Source: JAPLST01 sp964397565
Lineage (GTDB): Bacteria; Auribacterota; UBA3054; JAPLST01
Reading direction: 5' to 3'
Assembly: GCA_964397565.1 (NCBI GenBank)
Contig: CAYNJC010000002.1
Coordinates: 62,001 to 126,000 of the forward strand
DNA length: 64,000 bases
Part shown: one piece after another, positions 25,946 through 33,931 of the stretch
Layout: every line of letters begins with the position of its first letter
How positions within the stretch are numbered: the first letter of the stretch is position 1
Notes under the pieces: model-generated
Seen by the model: only the letters and a program-made list of their open reading frames with translations
Database searches by the model: none
What the model was told of the DNA's origin: nothing
Made by a program: the position numbers and the translations under genes

Positions 25946-27061
25946 CTAACTCCTTGTTTGCGGCTCGGTGCGCACGCCAAACCGGAAATGCGCGCCACAA
26001 CTGCCCTCGCTCGACACCATGCACGGCCCGACCGGCCGCGTGGGCGTGCAGACTTTTCCGAACAAGGCGCACTCATGGGGCAGACACACGCCGCGCAGCA
26101 CTTCGCCACAGCGACAGCCCGCCGGCTCGATCTCCTCGACGACCGGCAGCTCAAACGCCAGCTGCACATCATAACGCGCATACGCCGGCTGCAACGCATA
26201 GCCGCTGTGCGGTACCACGCCCAAGCCGCGCCAGGCTGCATTACACGGCATGAACACCTGTGCCAGCATTGCCTGCGCTTTGAGATTGCCGGCATAGGTC
26301 ACGCTGCGGGTGTACTCGATTTCAACCCGTTGCTCGTGGCGCGCCAGTTGTTGCACAATCCGCACCAATGCATCCAGAATATCGCAGACCTCGAAGCCCG
26401 TCACCACGCACGGTTTGTGGTATTCATCCGCGATAAACTGATACGCCGCCGCGCCGATCACCGTCGTGACATGGCCGGGCGCAATGAACGCATCGAGCGC
26501 CACGTCGGCATCCTGCAGCAGCGCGCGCATGACCGGCGGCGTCATTTTGCCGGCCGACAGATACCAAAAATTCGGCAGCTTGAGTTCAGCCGCCTGCGCC
26601 ACGGCCGCGGCCAGCATCGGCGCGGTCGTCTCAAAACCCACCCCCAACAAGACACAGCGCTGGTCGGCATGCTCGCGCGCATGCTGCACGACTTGCAGTG
26701 GCGAGTACATCATCCGCACGGAGTGGGTGTGCACGTTGATCTCGGCCAACGTGGTGGTGCTGCCCGGCACGCGCAGCATATCGCCGAAGGTGAACAACTG
26801 CACGCCGGGCTGCTGCGCCAGCCAGATGGCGGCATCAATCAGCGCGGTCGGCGTGACGCACACGGGACAGCCCGGGCCGGACACCAACCGCACCTTGTCC
26901 GGCAGCACCGCATGCAAGCCGTTGCGGCAAATCGCGACCGTGTGTCCGCCACAAATTTCCATGATTCGCACCGGCCGCGGCAGTGCCGCCGCCGCCGCAT
27001 GCAGCTGCGCCACCAGCCCGCGTGCCATGTGCGCGTCGCGGAATTCATCCACGTATTTCAT
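25946..27061 (-). CDS. hypD: Hydrogenase maturation protein HypD
   Basis: HypD is a [4Fe-4S] scaffold on which, with HypC, the Fe(CN)2CO unit of [NiFe] hydrogenases is assembled. The 371 residues carry all family motifs: EICGGHTVAI with the Cys and His needed for Fe binding, GPGCPVCVTP, GFETTAP, and the cluster-binding cysteines near the C-terminus (CRCGEVLRG, PHECALFG, CTP). The start overlaps the hypC stop by four bases (ATGA), indicating coupled translation. It probably serves the hydrogenase operon located downstream in the window. Confidence 0.97.
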   Translation of the reverse strand: MKYVDEFRDAHMARGLVAQLHAAAAALPRPVRIMEICGGHTVAICRNGLHAVLPDKVRLVSGPGCPVCVTPTALIDAAIWLAQQPGVQLFTFGDMLRVPGSTTTLAEINVHTHSVRMMYSPLQVVQHAREHADQRCVLLGVGFETTAPMLAAAVAQAAELKLPNFWYLSAGKMTPPVMRALLQDADVALDAFIAPGHVTTVIGAAAYQFIADEYHKPCVVTGFEVCDILDALVRIVQQLARHEQRVEIEYTRSVTYAGNLKAQAMLAQVFMPCNAAWRGLGVVPHSGYALQPAYARYDVQLAFELPVVEEIEPAGCRCGEVLRGVCLPHECALFGKVCTPTRPVGPCMVSSEGSCGAHFRFGVRTEPQTRS

Positions 27062-27315
27062 GATGCGCGCGCCGCCGCCGCCGCGTTCTCATCGGCCATG
27101 ATGGCGGCCACTTCGTGCCACAAGGCCAACTGCGCCGCGGCTTCTTCTTTGTCCAGCACGGTCAACGCAAAACCCGAATGGGCCAGCACAAACTCGCCCG
27201 GCTGGACCGGCTCGACAAACGCCAGCGAGAGGTCAATCGTCGTCTGGCCGAATTGCACCCGCGCCATGTTGTCGGGCAACAATTCCAGCACTTCTCCAGG
27301 TACCGCCAAGCACAT
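27058..27315 (-). CDS. hypC: Hydrogenase maturation chaperone HypC
   Basis: A small OB-fold chaperone that binds HypD and the hydrogenase large subunit and carries the iron centre. The 85-residue protein begins MCLAVPGEV with the essential N-terminal Cys2, and GEFVLAHSGFAL matches the family core. It overlaps hypD by ATGA. The distance to the hypF fragment upstream is 191 bases and is filled with repeats. Confidence 0.96.
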   Translation of the reverse strand: MCLAVPGEVLELLPDNMARVQFGQTTIDLSLAFVEPVQPGEFVLAHSGFALTVLDKEEAAAQLALWHEVAAIMADENAAAAARAS

Positions 27316-27394
27316 AAGTCAACCTTCAGTAAAAAGAAATTAGACAAGGAGCAAAAAAGTAAAGGAGGCAGCATGCACCATTATTGGCCAAGCG

Positions 27395-27460
27395 CAAACG
27401 ACAAACAATGTCGTTTGAACTCTCGATTTCTCTTTCACTCTTTTGCTCCTTGTTCATCGG
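27395..27460 (+). repeat. Hairpin plus CT-heptad element, copy B
   Basis: CAAACGACA (27395-27403), AACAA, TGTCGTTTG (27409-27417), perfect 9-bp arms, followed by a CT-rich run ending CTCCTTGTTCAT as in copy A. Confidence 0.65.
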
Positions 27461-27476
27461 CTTGCCGCTGCGATTG

Positions 27477-27530
27477 CAAACAACAAACAATGTCGTTTGT
27501 CCTCTATCACCTCTTGTCCTCTTCGTTACT
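27477..27530 (+). repeat. Hairpin plus CT-rich element, copy C
   Basis: CAAACAACA, AACAA, TGTCGTTTG with one arm mismatch, followed by a CT-rich run that extends into the 3' end of the hypF fragment. Confidence 0.55.
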
Positions 27531-28778
27531 ATTCCGGGCAAACGCCGCCAGCACCGCCTGGCCCAGCGCGATGCCTGCGTCCGACGGCGGCACGCGCCGC
27601 GGCAGCACCAGGCGCACACCGCGCTGCGCACAGACGGTCTGCAGATGGCCGGCGAAAACCTTGTTCCACAGCACGCCACCGCTGGCCACCAGCGTGGCCG
27701 GCCCCGCCACACGTGCCCACAGTTGCCCGACTGCGTCGGCCAGCCATTGATGAAACGCCGCCGCGCTGTCCGCCAGCGCCGCAGCGCGGGTGTGGTCTGC
27801 CCACAGCGCGCGCAGCATCGGCCGCCAATCCAATTCAAGCACGCCATCCGCACCGATGCTGATCTCGACCGGGTGCACCGTCACGGTGCCACGCGCGCCG
27901 GCCGCCGCCTGCTCCAGTGCGATGGCCGCTGCCGCCTCGCGCGTCACCGTTGTGTGCAGACCCAGCAGTGCCGCGACGCCGTCAAACAGCCGGCCCGCAC
28001 TCGACGTGTACACCACATTGGGTGCGCCCGCGGCCAGCGCTGCCCGCACAATCTCACCAGTCTCGCCAGGCACCGTCACCGGCGTCGGCCAAACAATATC
28101 GGACGCACACGCCAAGGCCAGCGCGATGCGCCATGGTTCGTGAATTGCGCGTTCGCCACCGACCAGCGCAAACGGGCGCAGTCGCCCGACTCGCCGAAAT
28201 CCATCCGGGATGCTGCCGCGGAAAAACTCGCCGCCCCAAATGGTGCCGTCGCTGCCATAGCCCGTGCCGTCAAACGCAATCCCCACGCATGCGTCCCAGA
28301 CATCTTCAGCCGCGCAACAACTCGCGACATGCGCCGCGTGATGCTGCACACCGACGCGCGCCACGCCCGGCCACAAGGTGGGAGGGGCTTCCATGCCCCG
28401 AACCTGTTGAAGCTCAGAAACGCCGGCATCGCGGTACGGGGGCCGCTCCCGCATTGGCTGCACACCATACTGGCATCGCAGGGCCAGTTTGCTCGACAAA
28501 TACTCGGGATGCAAATCATGCGCAACCACGTCCGGCGCCGCACCCCATTCCGCCGGCCAGGTGCAGGCACTCTGTTCGAACATGCGCAAACACTGCTCCT
28601 CGCGCAGGTTCTCGAGCGGCGCACTGAGTCGCGCCGTCATACCCTGCGCCCAGCAGACGGTGTTCTTCAACTCACCGCCCAAGGCCAGCACGCTGCGCGG
28701 CAGTGCCCGTGCCAGCGCAATCTCTGTTGCACGTTCAGGGTTCAGGATTCGGGGTTCAGGGTTCAGGGTCAATCTCAA
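27507..28778 (-). CDS. hypF: HypF reduced to its C-terminal carbamoyltransferase (Kae1-like) domain
   Basis: HypF makes the cyanide ligands of [NiFe] hydrogenases from carbamoyl phosphate. Full HypF (about 750 residues) has acylphosphatase, zinc-finger, YrdC and Kae1-like parts; only the last is encoded here. It opens at the domain boundary (SVLALGGELKNTVC) and contains DLHPEYLSSKLA, VQHHAAHVAS with the metal histidines, GIAFDGTGYGSDGTIWGGEFF and DAGIALGQA. There is no ATG: the frame starts at a TTG inside a heptad repeat array (28733-28858) that replaces the expected N-terminal part. A segment of about 28 extra residues (RERPPYRDAG...GMEAPPTLW) precedes VGVQHH and corresponds to two REP-like hairpins. 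It is either a degenerate gene or the C-half of a split HypF. Confidence 0.8.
   Translation of the reverse strand: MRLTLNPEPRILNPERATEIALARALPRSVLALGGELKNTVCWAQGMTARLSAPLENLREEQCLRMFEQSACTWPAEWGAAPDVVAHDLHPEYLSSKLALRCQYGVQPMRERPPYRDAGVSELQQVRGMEAPPTLWPGVARVGVQHHAAHVASCCAAEDVWDACVGIAFDGTGYGSDGTIWGGEFFRGSIPDGFRRVGRLRPFALVGGERAIHEPWRIALALACASDIVWPTPVTVPGETGEIVRAALAAGAPNVVYTSSAGRLFDGVAALLGLHTTVTREAAAAIALEQAAAGARGTVTVHPVEISIGADGVLELDWRPMLRALWADHTRAAALADSAAAFHQWLADAVGQLWARVAGPATLVASGGVLWNKVFAGHLQTVCAQRGVRLVLPRRVPPSDAGIALGQAVLAAFARNSNEEDKR
28378..28450 (+). repeat. Pair of REP-like hairpins inside hypF
   Basis: GTGGGAGGGGCTTCCATGCCCC and, in opposite orientation, ACGGGGGCCGCTCCCGC. They resemble the GTGGGAG family at 16222-16289 and translate as an in-frame insert. 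Confidence 0.6.
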
Positions 28779-28858
28779 ATCTCAAATCTCAAATCTCAAA
28801 TCTCAAATCTCAAATCTCAAATCTCAAATCGTAAATTGTAAATTGCAAATTGAGAATT
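28733..28858 (+). repeat. 18-unit heptad array of three sequence types
   Basis: Without losing register the array reads five units of GTTCAGG type, a junction unit GTCAATC, eight exact TCAAATC units, then GTAAATT, GTAAATT, GCAAATT, GAGAATT. It lies between hypB and the hypF fragment and contains the fragment's only possible start. Confidence 0.95.
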
Positions 28859-28860
28859 CT

Positions 28861-29589
28861 TCAATGTTGGTGCGCGCTTCCGGCCTTGTGGGCCTGCTCG
28901 TGCCGCAGCCACGTCAGCCACGCGTCGAGGCCCGCGCCGCTGGTCGCCGACAGCTCGAGCACCGGCAAGCCGGGATGCACCTGCCAGGCCGACTCGCGGC
29001 AGCGCTGCATGTCGAAGGGCACGTGCGGCAGCAAGTCCGTTTTGCTGACGACCATCATGCTCGCGACCGCAAACGCCGCCGGATACTTTTCCGGCTTGTC
29101 GTCGCCCTCGGTCACACTCAAGAGCACAACCTTGGCGTCTTCACCCAAGTCAAACGCCGCCGGGCAGACCAAGTTGCCCACATTTTCAATGATGATCAGA
29201 TCGGCCGTGTCGAACGGCGCGCGCGCCAACGCCGCCGCCACGGACGCCGCGTCCAAGTGGCATGCCCCGCCCGTGTTGAGTTGCACGGCGGGAATGCCCC
29301 GCCGCCGCAGGCGTTCCGCATCATAGCGGGTCTGCACGTCGCCTTCAAGCACCGCCACCTTCAGCTCTTTGTGCAGTTGTGGCAGCGTCGTTTCCAGCAG
29401 CAACGTCTTGCCCGCGCCCGGCGCGCTCAGCAAGTTGATCATCAACGCGCCGCGCCGCGCCAGCGTCGCGCGCACTTCGGCCGCCAACGCATTATTCTTT
29501 GTCAGCACATCCTCGCCCAGCGCAATTGTGCGCACCGCGCGGGTGGCATGCGCATGCTGTGTCTCGCCGCAGCCGCATGTTTCACACAT
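28861..29589 (-). CDS. hypB: Hydrogenase nickel incorporation GTPase HypB
   Basis: HypB, with HypA, inserts nickel into the hydrogenase large subunit. The 242-residue protein has the N-terminal CETCGCG metal motif, the P-loop SAPGAGKT, GDVQTRYDAERL, the metal-site GGACHLDA, and VSKTDLL for guanine. AGGATGG is spaced correctly before the ATG. No histidine-rich stretch is present beyond the short C-terminal HQH. hypA and hypE are not in the window. Confidence 0.97.
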   Translation of the reverse strand: MCETCGCGETQHAHATRAVRTIALGEDVLTKNNALAAEVRATLARRGALMINLLSAPGAGKTLLLETTLPQLHKELKVAVLEGDVQTRYDAERLRRRGIPAVQLNTGGACHLDAASVAAALARAPFDTADLIIIENVGNLVCPAAFDLGEDAKVVLLSVTEGDDKPEKYPAAFAVASMMVVSKTDLLPHVPFDMQRCRESAWQVHPGLPVLELSATSGAGLDAWLTWLRHEQAHKAGSAHQH

Positions 29590-29903
29590 GGTACCATCCT
29601 ACATTGGTTAGATCAGTCACCCTACCAGCATACAACACTGCACACGGAAAGTCTGCAGGTCGATTGTGGCGGATGCTCATATATGTCTGGCGCGTGTCCG
29701 CTTGTATCTGCGGTAAGCAGCCTGTCTTCCCGACGCCCTGGCAAGACTGGCGCACGGCGGCACACTCTGCGTAGATCCGCCCACGTGGATCATCAACCGC
29801 AGGGCCAAGGAGAGCTGCTGCAGTTCCTGCGACCGTGCAGCCGGGCGGCGCGCCCAGCGGATGCAACGCACAAGCCCGCGTCCCGCTGCGGCCAATTGCG
29901 GTG
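29590..29903. other. Intergenic region without recognisable feature
   Basis: I see the hypB ribosome site at its edge and otherwise no gene, repeat or clear terminator. Short frames here have no ribosome site and no protein-like composition. Confidence 0.5.
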
Positions 29904-30383
29904 CTATTTGTTCAGATAGCGCACCAGCTTCGGCGGGCCGGGCACGATGGGCGTCTCGATCGCGAAGAAGCCCTTTTTGTCGAACAACTGGCACCGAAAT
30001 GTCGGCATCAGCGTGCTCAACAGATTATAGCCCGGGCTACTCACAATAATCGACTGGCCCTTGGCGTCGGCGTATATCAGCCGATACGGTGAGATACCCA
30101 TTTCGCCGAAGACCATACCCTTCTTGCCGATGGTCAGGATGCCATAGGACGTCGTGGCCAATTGATAGCGATAGATCTCTTCGCCTTTGCTGTTGAGGCG
30201 CACGGCGTACATGGGGCCGTTGGTCGCAATGGTAATGATGCCGCAGCCGCCGGCGCCGTCGGCGACAACTTGGTAGAACATCGCAACGTCGGCTTGATAC
30301 GACCAGGCGGTGGTGATGGCGCTGACGCGCAGGGCGATCAGCACGATGCCGAGCGCGGCGCCGCGTACTATAGATGGTGTCAT
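29904..30383 (-). CDS. Small secreted protein, paralogue of the upstream gene
   Basis: 159 residues with a signal peptide (MTPSIVRGAALGIVLIALRVSA). The mature part shares AWSYxxDxxxxYQxxADGxGGCxI, a TNG motif, KxGxFAIxTP and GPxKLVR with the next gene, so the two arose by tandem duplication. The pattern suggests two half-domains of beta-propeller-like repeats (YQVVADGAGGCGII, VRLNSKGEEIYRYQL). Function is unknown. AAGGAGAATAAG precedes the ATG. It is 40 bases behind its paralogue, hence co-transcribed. Confidence 0.75.
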   Translation of the reverse strand: MTPSIVRGAALGIVLIALRVSAITTAWSYQADVAMFYQVVADGAGGCGIITIATNGPMYAVRLNSKGEEIYRYQLATTSYGILTIGKKGMVFGEMGISPYRLIYADAKGQSIIVSSPGYNLLSTLMPTFRCQLFDKKGFFAIETPIVPGPPKLVRYLNK

Positions 30384-30423
30384 CTTATTCTCCTTGACGG
30401 AAGGTAAACAAGGGCCGGTGCCG

Positions 30424-30912
30424 TTATTTGTAGTTGAAGCGCACGAGCTTGATCGGGCCGGGCCCCACAGGTGTTTTGATGGCAAAGAAGCCTTTGCTAT
30501 CCGCCGGCGTTTGCGCTATCGCCGCCGGGCCAAGCATGGTGGTTATCAGATTGAACGCGGCATCGGTCACGCTCGTTTCGGTCCCCTTTTTGTCCACATG
30601 GGTAAAGACAAGGGGCGGCGCGGTGGCGTTGCTGTACACAATTTCCTTTTTGCTGGCCGAGACGAGGCCATACAGGCTGTTGGCAATGCGTTTGGTGTAT
30701 TTGGCGGCGCCTTTCTTGTCAAGCCAGACGACCAGCGCTTGCCCGTTGGTGGTAATCCCATACATGGCACAGCCGCCGGTGCCATCGGCAAGAATCTGAT
30801 AGATGGCGGAGAGGTCGTCGCCGTAGCTCCATGCTTCGGTGACGGCGAACGCCGAGGCACTGGTAAACACGGCCACAAAGGCGGCCAGGACAAACATGGG
30901 TATCGCTCTCAT
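30424..30912 (-). CDS. Small secreted protein, paralogue of the downstream gene
   Basis: 162 residues with a typical signal peptide (MRAIPMFVLAAFVAVFTSASAFA). The mature protein has AWSYGDDLSAIYQILADGTGG, TTNGQALVVWLDKKG and KGFFAIKTPVGPGPIKLVRF, closely matching the following gene. A good promoter lies about 70 bases upstream. No known family is recognised. Confidence 0.78.
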   Translation of the reverse strand: MRAIPMFVLAAFVAVFTSASAFAVTEAWSYGDDLSAIYQILADGTGGCAMYGITTNGQALVVWLDKKGAAKYTKRIANSLYGLVSASKKEIVYSNATAPPLVFTHVDKKGTETSVTDAAFNLITTMLGPAAIAQTPADSKGFFAIKTPVGPGPIKLVRFNYK

Positions 30913-30984
30913 TGCTGGATCCTTGAGTAACGGTTAGGAAGATGTCGGGACATTGGTCGTGCGTTCGTGCATCTATTTGGTACC

Positions 30985-31013
30985 AGCATACCACATTTCT
31001 CGCCCGTTGTCAA
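30985..31013 (-). promoter_or_regulatory. Promoter of the small secreted protein pair
   Basis: On the minus strand: TTGACA, 17 bases, TATGCT with TGG before it and GGT after it, similar in and beyond the boxes to the small-RNA promoter at 18266-18294. Confidence 0.65.
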
Positions 31014-31070
31014 GCCTCCCCTGCTTGACGCACACCGTGAGCCTGAGCATGAAGAGCAACGTGGCCGTCG

Positions 31071-31099
31071 TTGACAGTCATGGCACATTCTCTTATACT
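31071..31099 (+). promoter_or_regulatory. Promoter of the first beta-helix gene
   Basis: TTGACA, 17 bases, TATACT, about 50 bases before the ATG. It is the closest match to consensus in the window. Confidence 0.7.
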
Positions 31100-31149
31100 A
31101 GGTGATCGCGCCCCAACGTAGAGGAATAACCATTGCGGGAGCAGAGCCG

Positions 31150-33813
31150 ATGAGAACGCATGCGTGGTTGCTGGGTAGTGTCCTGTTGTGTGTCCTGCCG
31201 GCCATGGCCGTCACACGCTATGTCAATCTGGCAAGTGTGACGCCGGCGCCGCCCTACACCAGTTGGGGCACGGCGGCGCAGACGATCCAAGCCGCGGTGA
31301 ACGTGTGCGGCAGCGGCGATGTGGTCGTTGTCACGAATGGTGTGTATGCCGTGGGTGGTGTGGCCGCACCGGGCGCGTTGTTGCCGTCACGCGTCATGGT
31401 CACCAATCGCATCACGATCCGCAGTGTGCAGGGGCCGGGCACCACGGTCATTTATGGCCAGGGGCCATTGGGCATTGGCGCGACGCGTTGTGTCTATCTC
31501 AGCAATCAAGCCGTGCTGATCGGCTTTACGCTCAGCAACGGCTTCACCCGCACGGATGGCGATGCCACGCAAGACCGCTGCGGTGGCGGTGTCTTCCTCG
31601 ACGGTGCCAGCAGCATCTCGAACTGCGTGATAACGCGCTGCCTGGCCCGCTTTGATGGCGGCGGCGCCTATCTCCAGCGCGGCGGTCTCGTCACCGATAC
31701 GCTTTTTTTCCGCAACACGGCGTCGAACGATGGCGGCGGCGTGGCCTGCTACATGGGTGGCACGCTCAGCGTCTGCACGCTGGCCGGCAATCACGCCGGC
31801 GAACTGGGCGGCGGCATTCACGGTAATAGCACGGCGGTCATTGAACGCTGCGAAGTGTTCATGAACAGCGCCAGGGATGGCGCCGGCATCTATGGCAATT
31901 CCGGCCCGGTGGTCAACAATTCACTTTTGTATCTCAACCGCGCGGCGCAAGACGGCGGCGGCATGTTCCTCAATGGCAACCAGACCAAATTGTTCAACAG
32001 CACGGTCTGCGACAATCACGCCGTGCGCTATGGCGGCGGCGTTTTGTGTCGTTTGGGCGGCAGCAACATTAACTGCCTGATCTACTTCAATACCGCCACC
32101 ACGGCCGGCAGCAATCATTACGTCTTTACCAGCGGCTACTATGACTATTGCTGCACGACGCCGCTGCCGCCCGGCGGCGTCGGCAACATCACCGCCAATC
32201 CGCTGGTGACGGATCAACCCGCGTATGATTACCATCTCAGCGCAGCCTCGCCGTGCGTCAATGCCGGCAATAACACGCTGGCGGTGGGCGCTGTTGACCT
32301 TGATGGGCGCCAGCGCATTCTCGGCACGCCGGTGCAGATTGTCGACCCGGGCTGCTTTGAGGCCGTGCCGCAGGATGCCAGTGGCGCGACCCGCCACGCG
32401 TCACCCGGTGGCGGCAGTGTCTGGCCGTATAGCACATCGTTCGGCGCGGCGCGCAGCATTCAGGACGCGATCGACGCCGCCGTGCCGGGTGACACCATTG
32501 AGGCGGAAGGCACGTATGCGCGCGGCTATCGCGGCGCGCACGGCCTGCGCAATCGCATTGTGCTCACCAAGAATCTCAGCATCAACGGCAACAAGCCTGA
32601 CCCGGCCGCCACCGTGATTATCGGCGCGGCCGATCTGTTCACCAGCGGGCTGGGCACGGGCGCGGTACGCTGCGTGTACCTTTCCGCCGGCACCCTGCAG
32701 GCGTTCACGCTGCAAGGTGGCTACACGCGCAGCGCCGGCAATCTGTATCAGAGCGCCGGCGGCGCAGCGCTGCTGGACGGCGGTGGCCTGCTGACCAATT
32801 GCGCGATACTGGCCAGCGTTGCGAATGGCGGCGGTGGTGTGTTTTGTGAGTCGGGTGGCATGTTGGCGCGCACGGCGATGGTCGGCAATCGCGGCATCGA
32901 GGCGGCCGGCGGCGTGCTCTGCAATGCGGGCGGCACGCTGCAATCCTGCCTGATCAGTAATAATGTCAGTGACCGCGGCGCCGGCGCGTATTTGATGAGC
33001 AACCCGACCCGCGCGCGTGACCGCCGGCACGGCGCGCCGTTGGTCGACCCGCTGCTCGATCACTGCACCATTACCCGCAATGCCGCTGACACGTACGGCG
33101 GCGGCGTCTATTGCCTCGGCGCGGGCGTGGTGCAATATTCCGCGCTGAGCGCCAATGAAGCCTATGTCGCCGGCGCGGGTGTCTATCTCGACAATGGCGG
33201 CCGCGCGGCCTACAACACGCTGATGGCCAACACTGCCATTGATGCGGGCGGCGGCGCGTATCTCTCGTATCGCGGCGAAGTGCTCAACTGTCTGGTGGTC
33301 AGCAACGCGGCCAGCAATGGTGGCGGCGCGTACTTGCGCTACGGCGGATTGCTCGACAGTTGCACGCTGGCGCACAACAGCGCGGTGCATGGCGGCGGCG
33401 GCGTTGTTTGTGTGCAGGGCGGCACCAATCGCAACGGTATCATCTACGCCAATCGCGTTGTGCTTGAGGGCGAGACCAATTACATCAACAGTGGCAGTGG
33501 TGCGGCCTACCTTTATACCTGCACCACGCCAGCCTTGACCGGCAGCTATGATGTGGCCGGCAACAGCACCAACGATCCGCTGTTTGTCACCGCGGGCGAT
33601 TTCCATCTGCTTGAGGGCTCGCCCTGCATCAACGCCGGCACGAATCTGCCCTGGATGATTGGCGCGACCGATCTTGACGGCAATCCGCGCAGCTACGACG
33701 GCCGGGTCGACATGGGCTGCTATGAATACATTCCCGAGCCAGGCGCAATGCTGGTGCTGGTTTTGTTAGTCGGACAGGTCGGACGCGCCCGACAAATCCG
33801 ACCCGCTCCATAA
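31150..33813 (+). CDS. Secreted right-handed beta-helix protein, PEP-CTERM anchored (1)
   Basis: The 887-residue protein has a signal peptide (MRTHAWLLGSVLLCVLPAMA) and then two tandem copies of a parallel beta-helix unit. Each opens with a strand like RYVNLAS..SWGTAAQTIQAAV, GDVVVVTNGVY, continues with repeated DGGGAY/SNCVI turns and closes with a choice-of-anchor-Q-like SPCVNAGNN...DLDGRQR. It ends IPEPG, a hydrophobic helix and RARQIR, the exosortase signal. In this family such proteins are surface structures or polysaccharide-active enzymes; no catalytic residues stand out. A close relative is encoded at 47755. Confidence 0.85.
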   Translation: MRTHAWLLGSVLLCVLPAMAVTRYVNLASVTPAPPYTSWGTAAQTIQAAVNVCGSGDVVVVTNGVYAVGGVAAPGALLPSRVMVTNRITIRSVQGPGTTVIYGQGPLGIGATRCVYLSNQAVLIGFTLSNGFTRTDGDATQDRCGGGVFLDGASSISNCVITRCLARFDGGGAYLQRGGLVTDTLFFRNTASNDGGGVACYMGGTLSVCTLAGNHAGELGGGIHGNSTAVIERCEVFMNSARDGAGIYGNSGPVVNNSLLYLNRAAQDGGGMFLNGNQTKLFNSTVCDNHAVRYGGGVLCRLGGSNINCLIYFNTATTAGSNHYVFTSGYYDYCCTTPLPPGGVGNITANPLVTDQPAYDYHLSAASPCVNAGNNTLAVGAVDLDGRQRILGTPVQIVDPGCFEAVPQDASGATRHASPGGGSVWPYSTSFGAARSIQDAIDAAVPGDTIEAEGTYARGYRGAHGLRNRIVLTKNLSINGNKPDPAATVIIGAADLFTSGLGTGAVRCVYLSAGTLQAFTLQGGYTRSAGNLYQSAGGAALLDGGGLLTNCAILASVANGGGGVFCESGGMLARTAMVGNRGIEAAGGVLCNAGGTLQSCLISNNVSDRGAGAYLMSNPTRARDRRHGAPLVDPLLDHCTITRNAADTYGGGVYCLGAGVVQYSALSANEAYVAGAGVYLDNGGRAAYNTLMANTAIDAGGGAYLSYRGEVLNCLVVSNAASNGGGAYLRYGGLLDSCTLAHNSAVHGGGGVVCVQGGTNRNGIIYANRVVLEGETNYINSGSGAAYLYTCTTPALTGSYDVAGNSTNDPLFVTAGDFHLLEGSPCINAGTNLPWMIGATDLDGNPRSYDGRVDMGCYEYIPEPGAMLVLVLLVGQVGRARQIRPAP

Positions 33814-33851
33814 GAACACAGCATGCAACCCGCGCAATGCAACCCGCGCAC

Positions 33852-33881
33852 TTGACAATCAGGCCGCGGGTTTAGTATAGT
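33852..33881 (+). promoter_or_regulatory. Promoter of the hydrogenase operon
   Basis: TTGACA, 18 bases, TATAGT, about 50 bases before the first gene. No other convincing promoter is seen within the following 12.6 kb. Confidence 0.65.
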
Positions 33882-33931
33882 ATCGCAACGGATTTGTTTA
33901 CGTACTTTTTCACCCGCACGCACGGCTGCTC

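Noticed and set aside
32401..33606. Minus-strand 401-codon frame opposite the first beta-helix gene
   Set aside because: Produced by the GGC/GCC-rich repeat turns; no start signal and no protein-like motifs. The same applies to the 592-codon frame opposite the second beta-helix gene.
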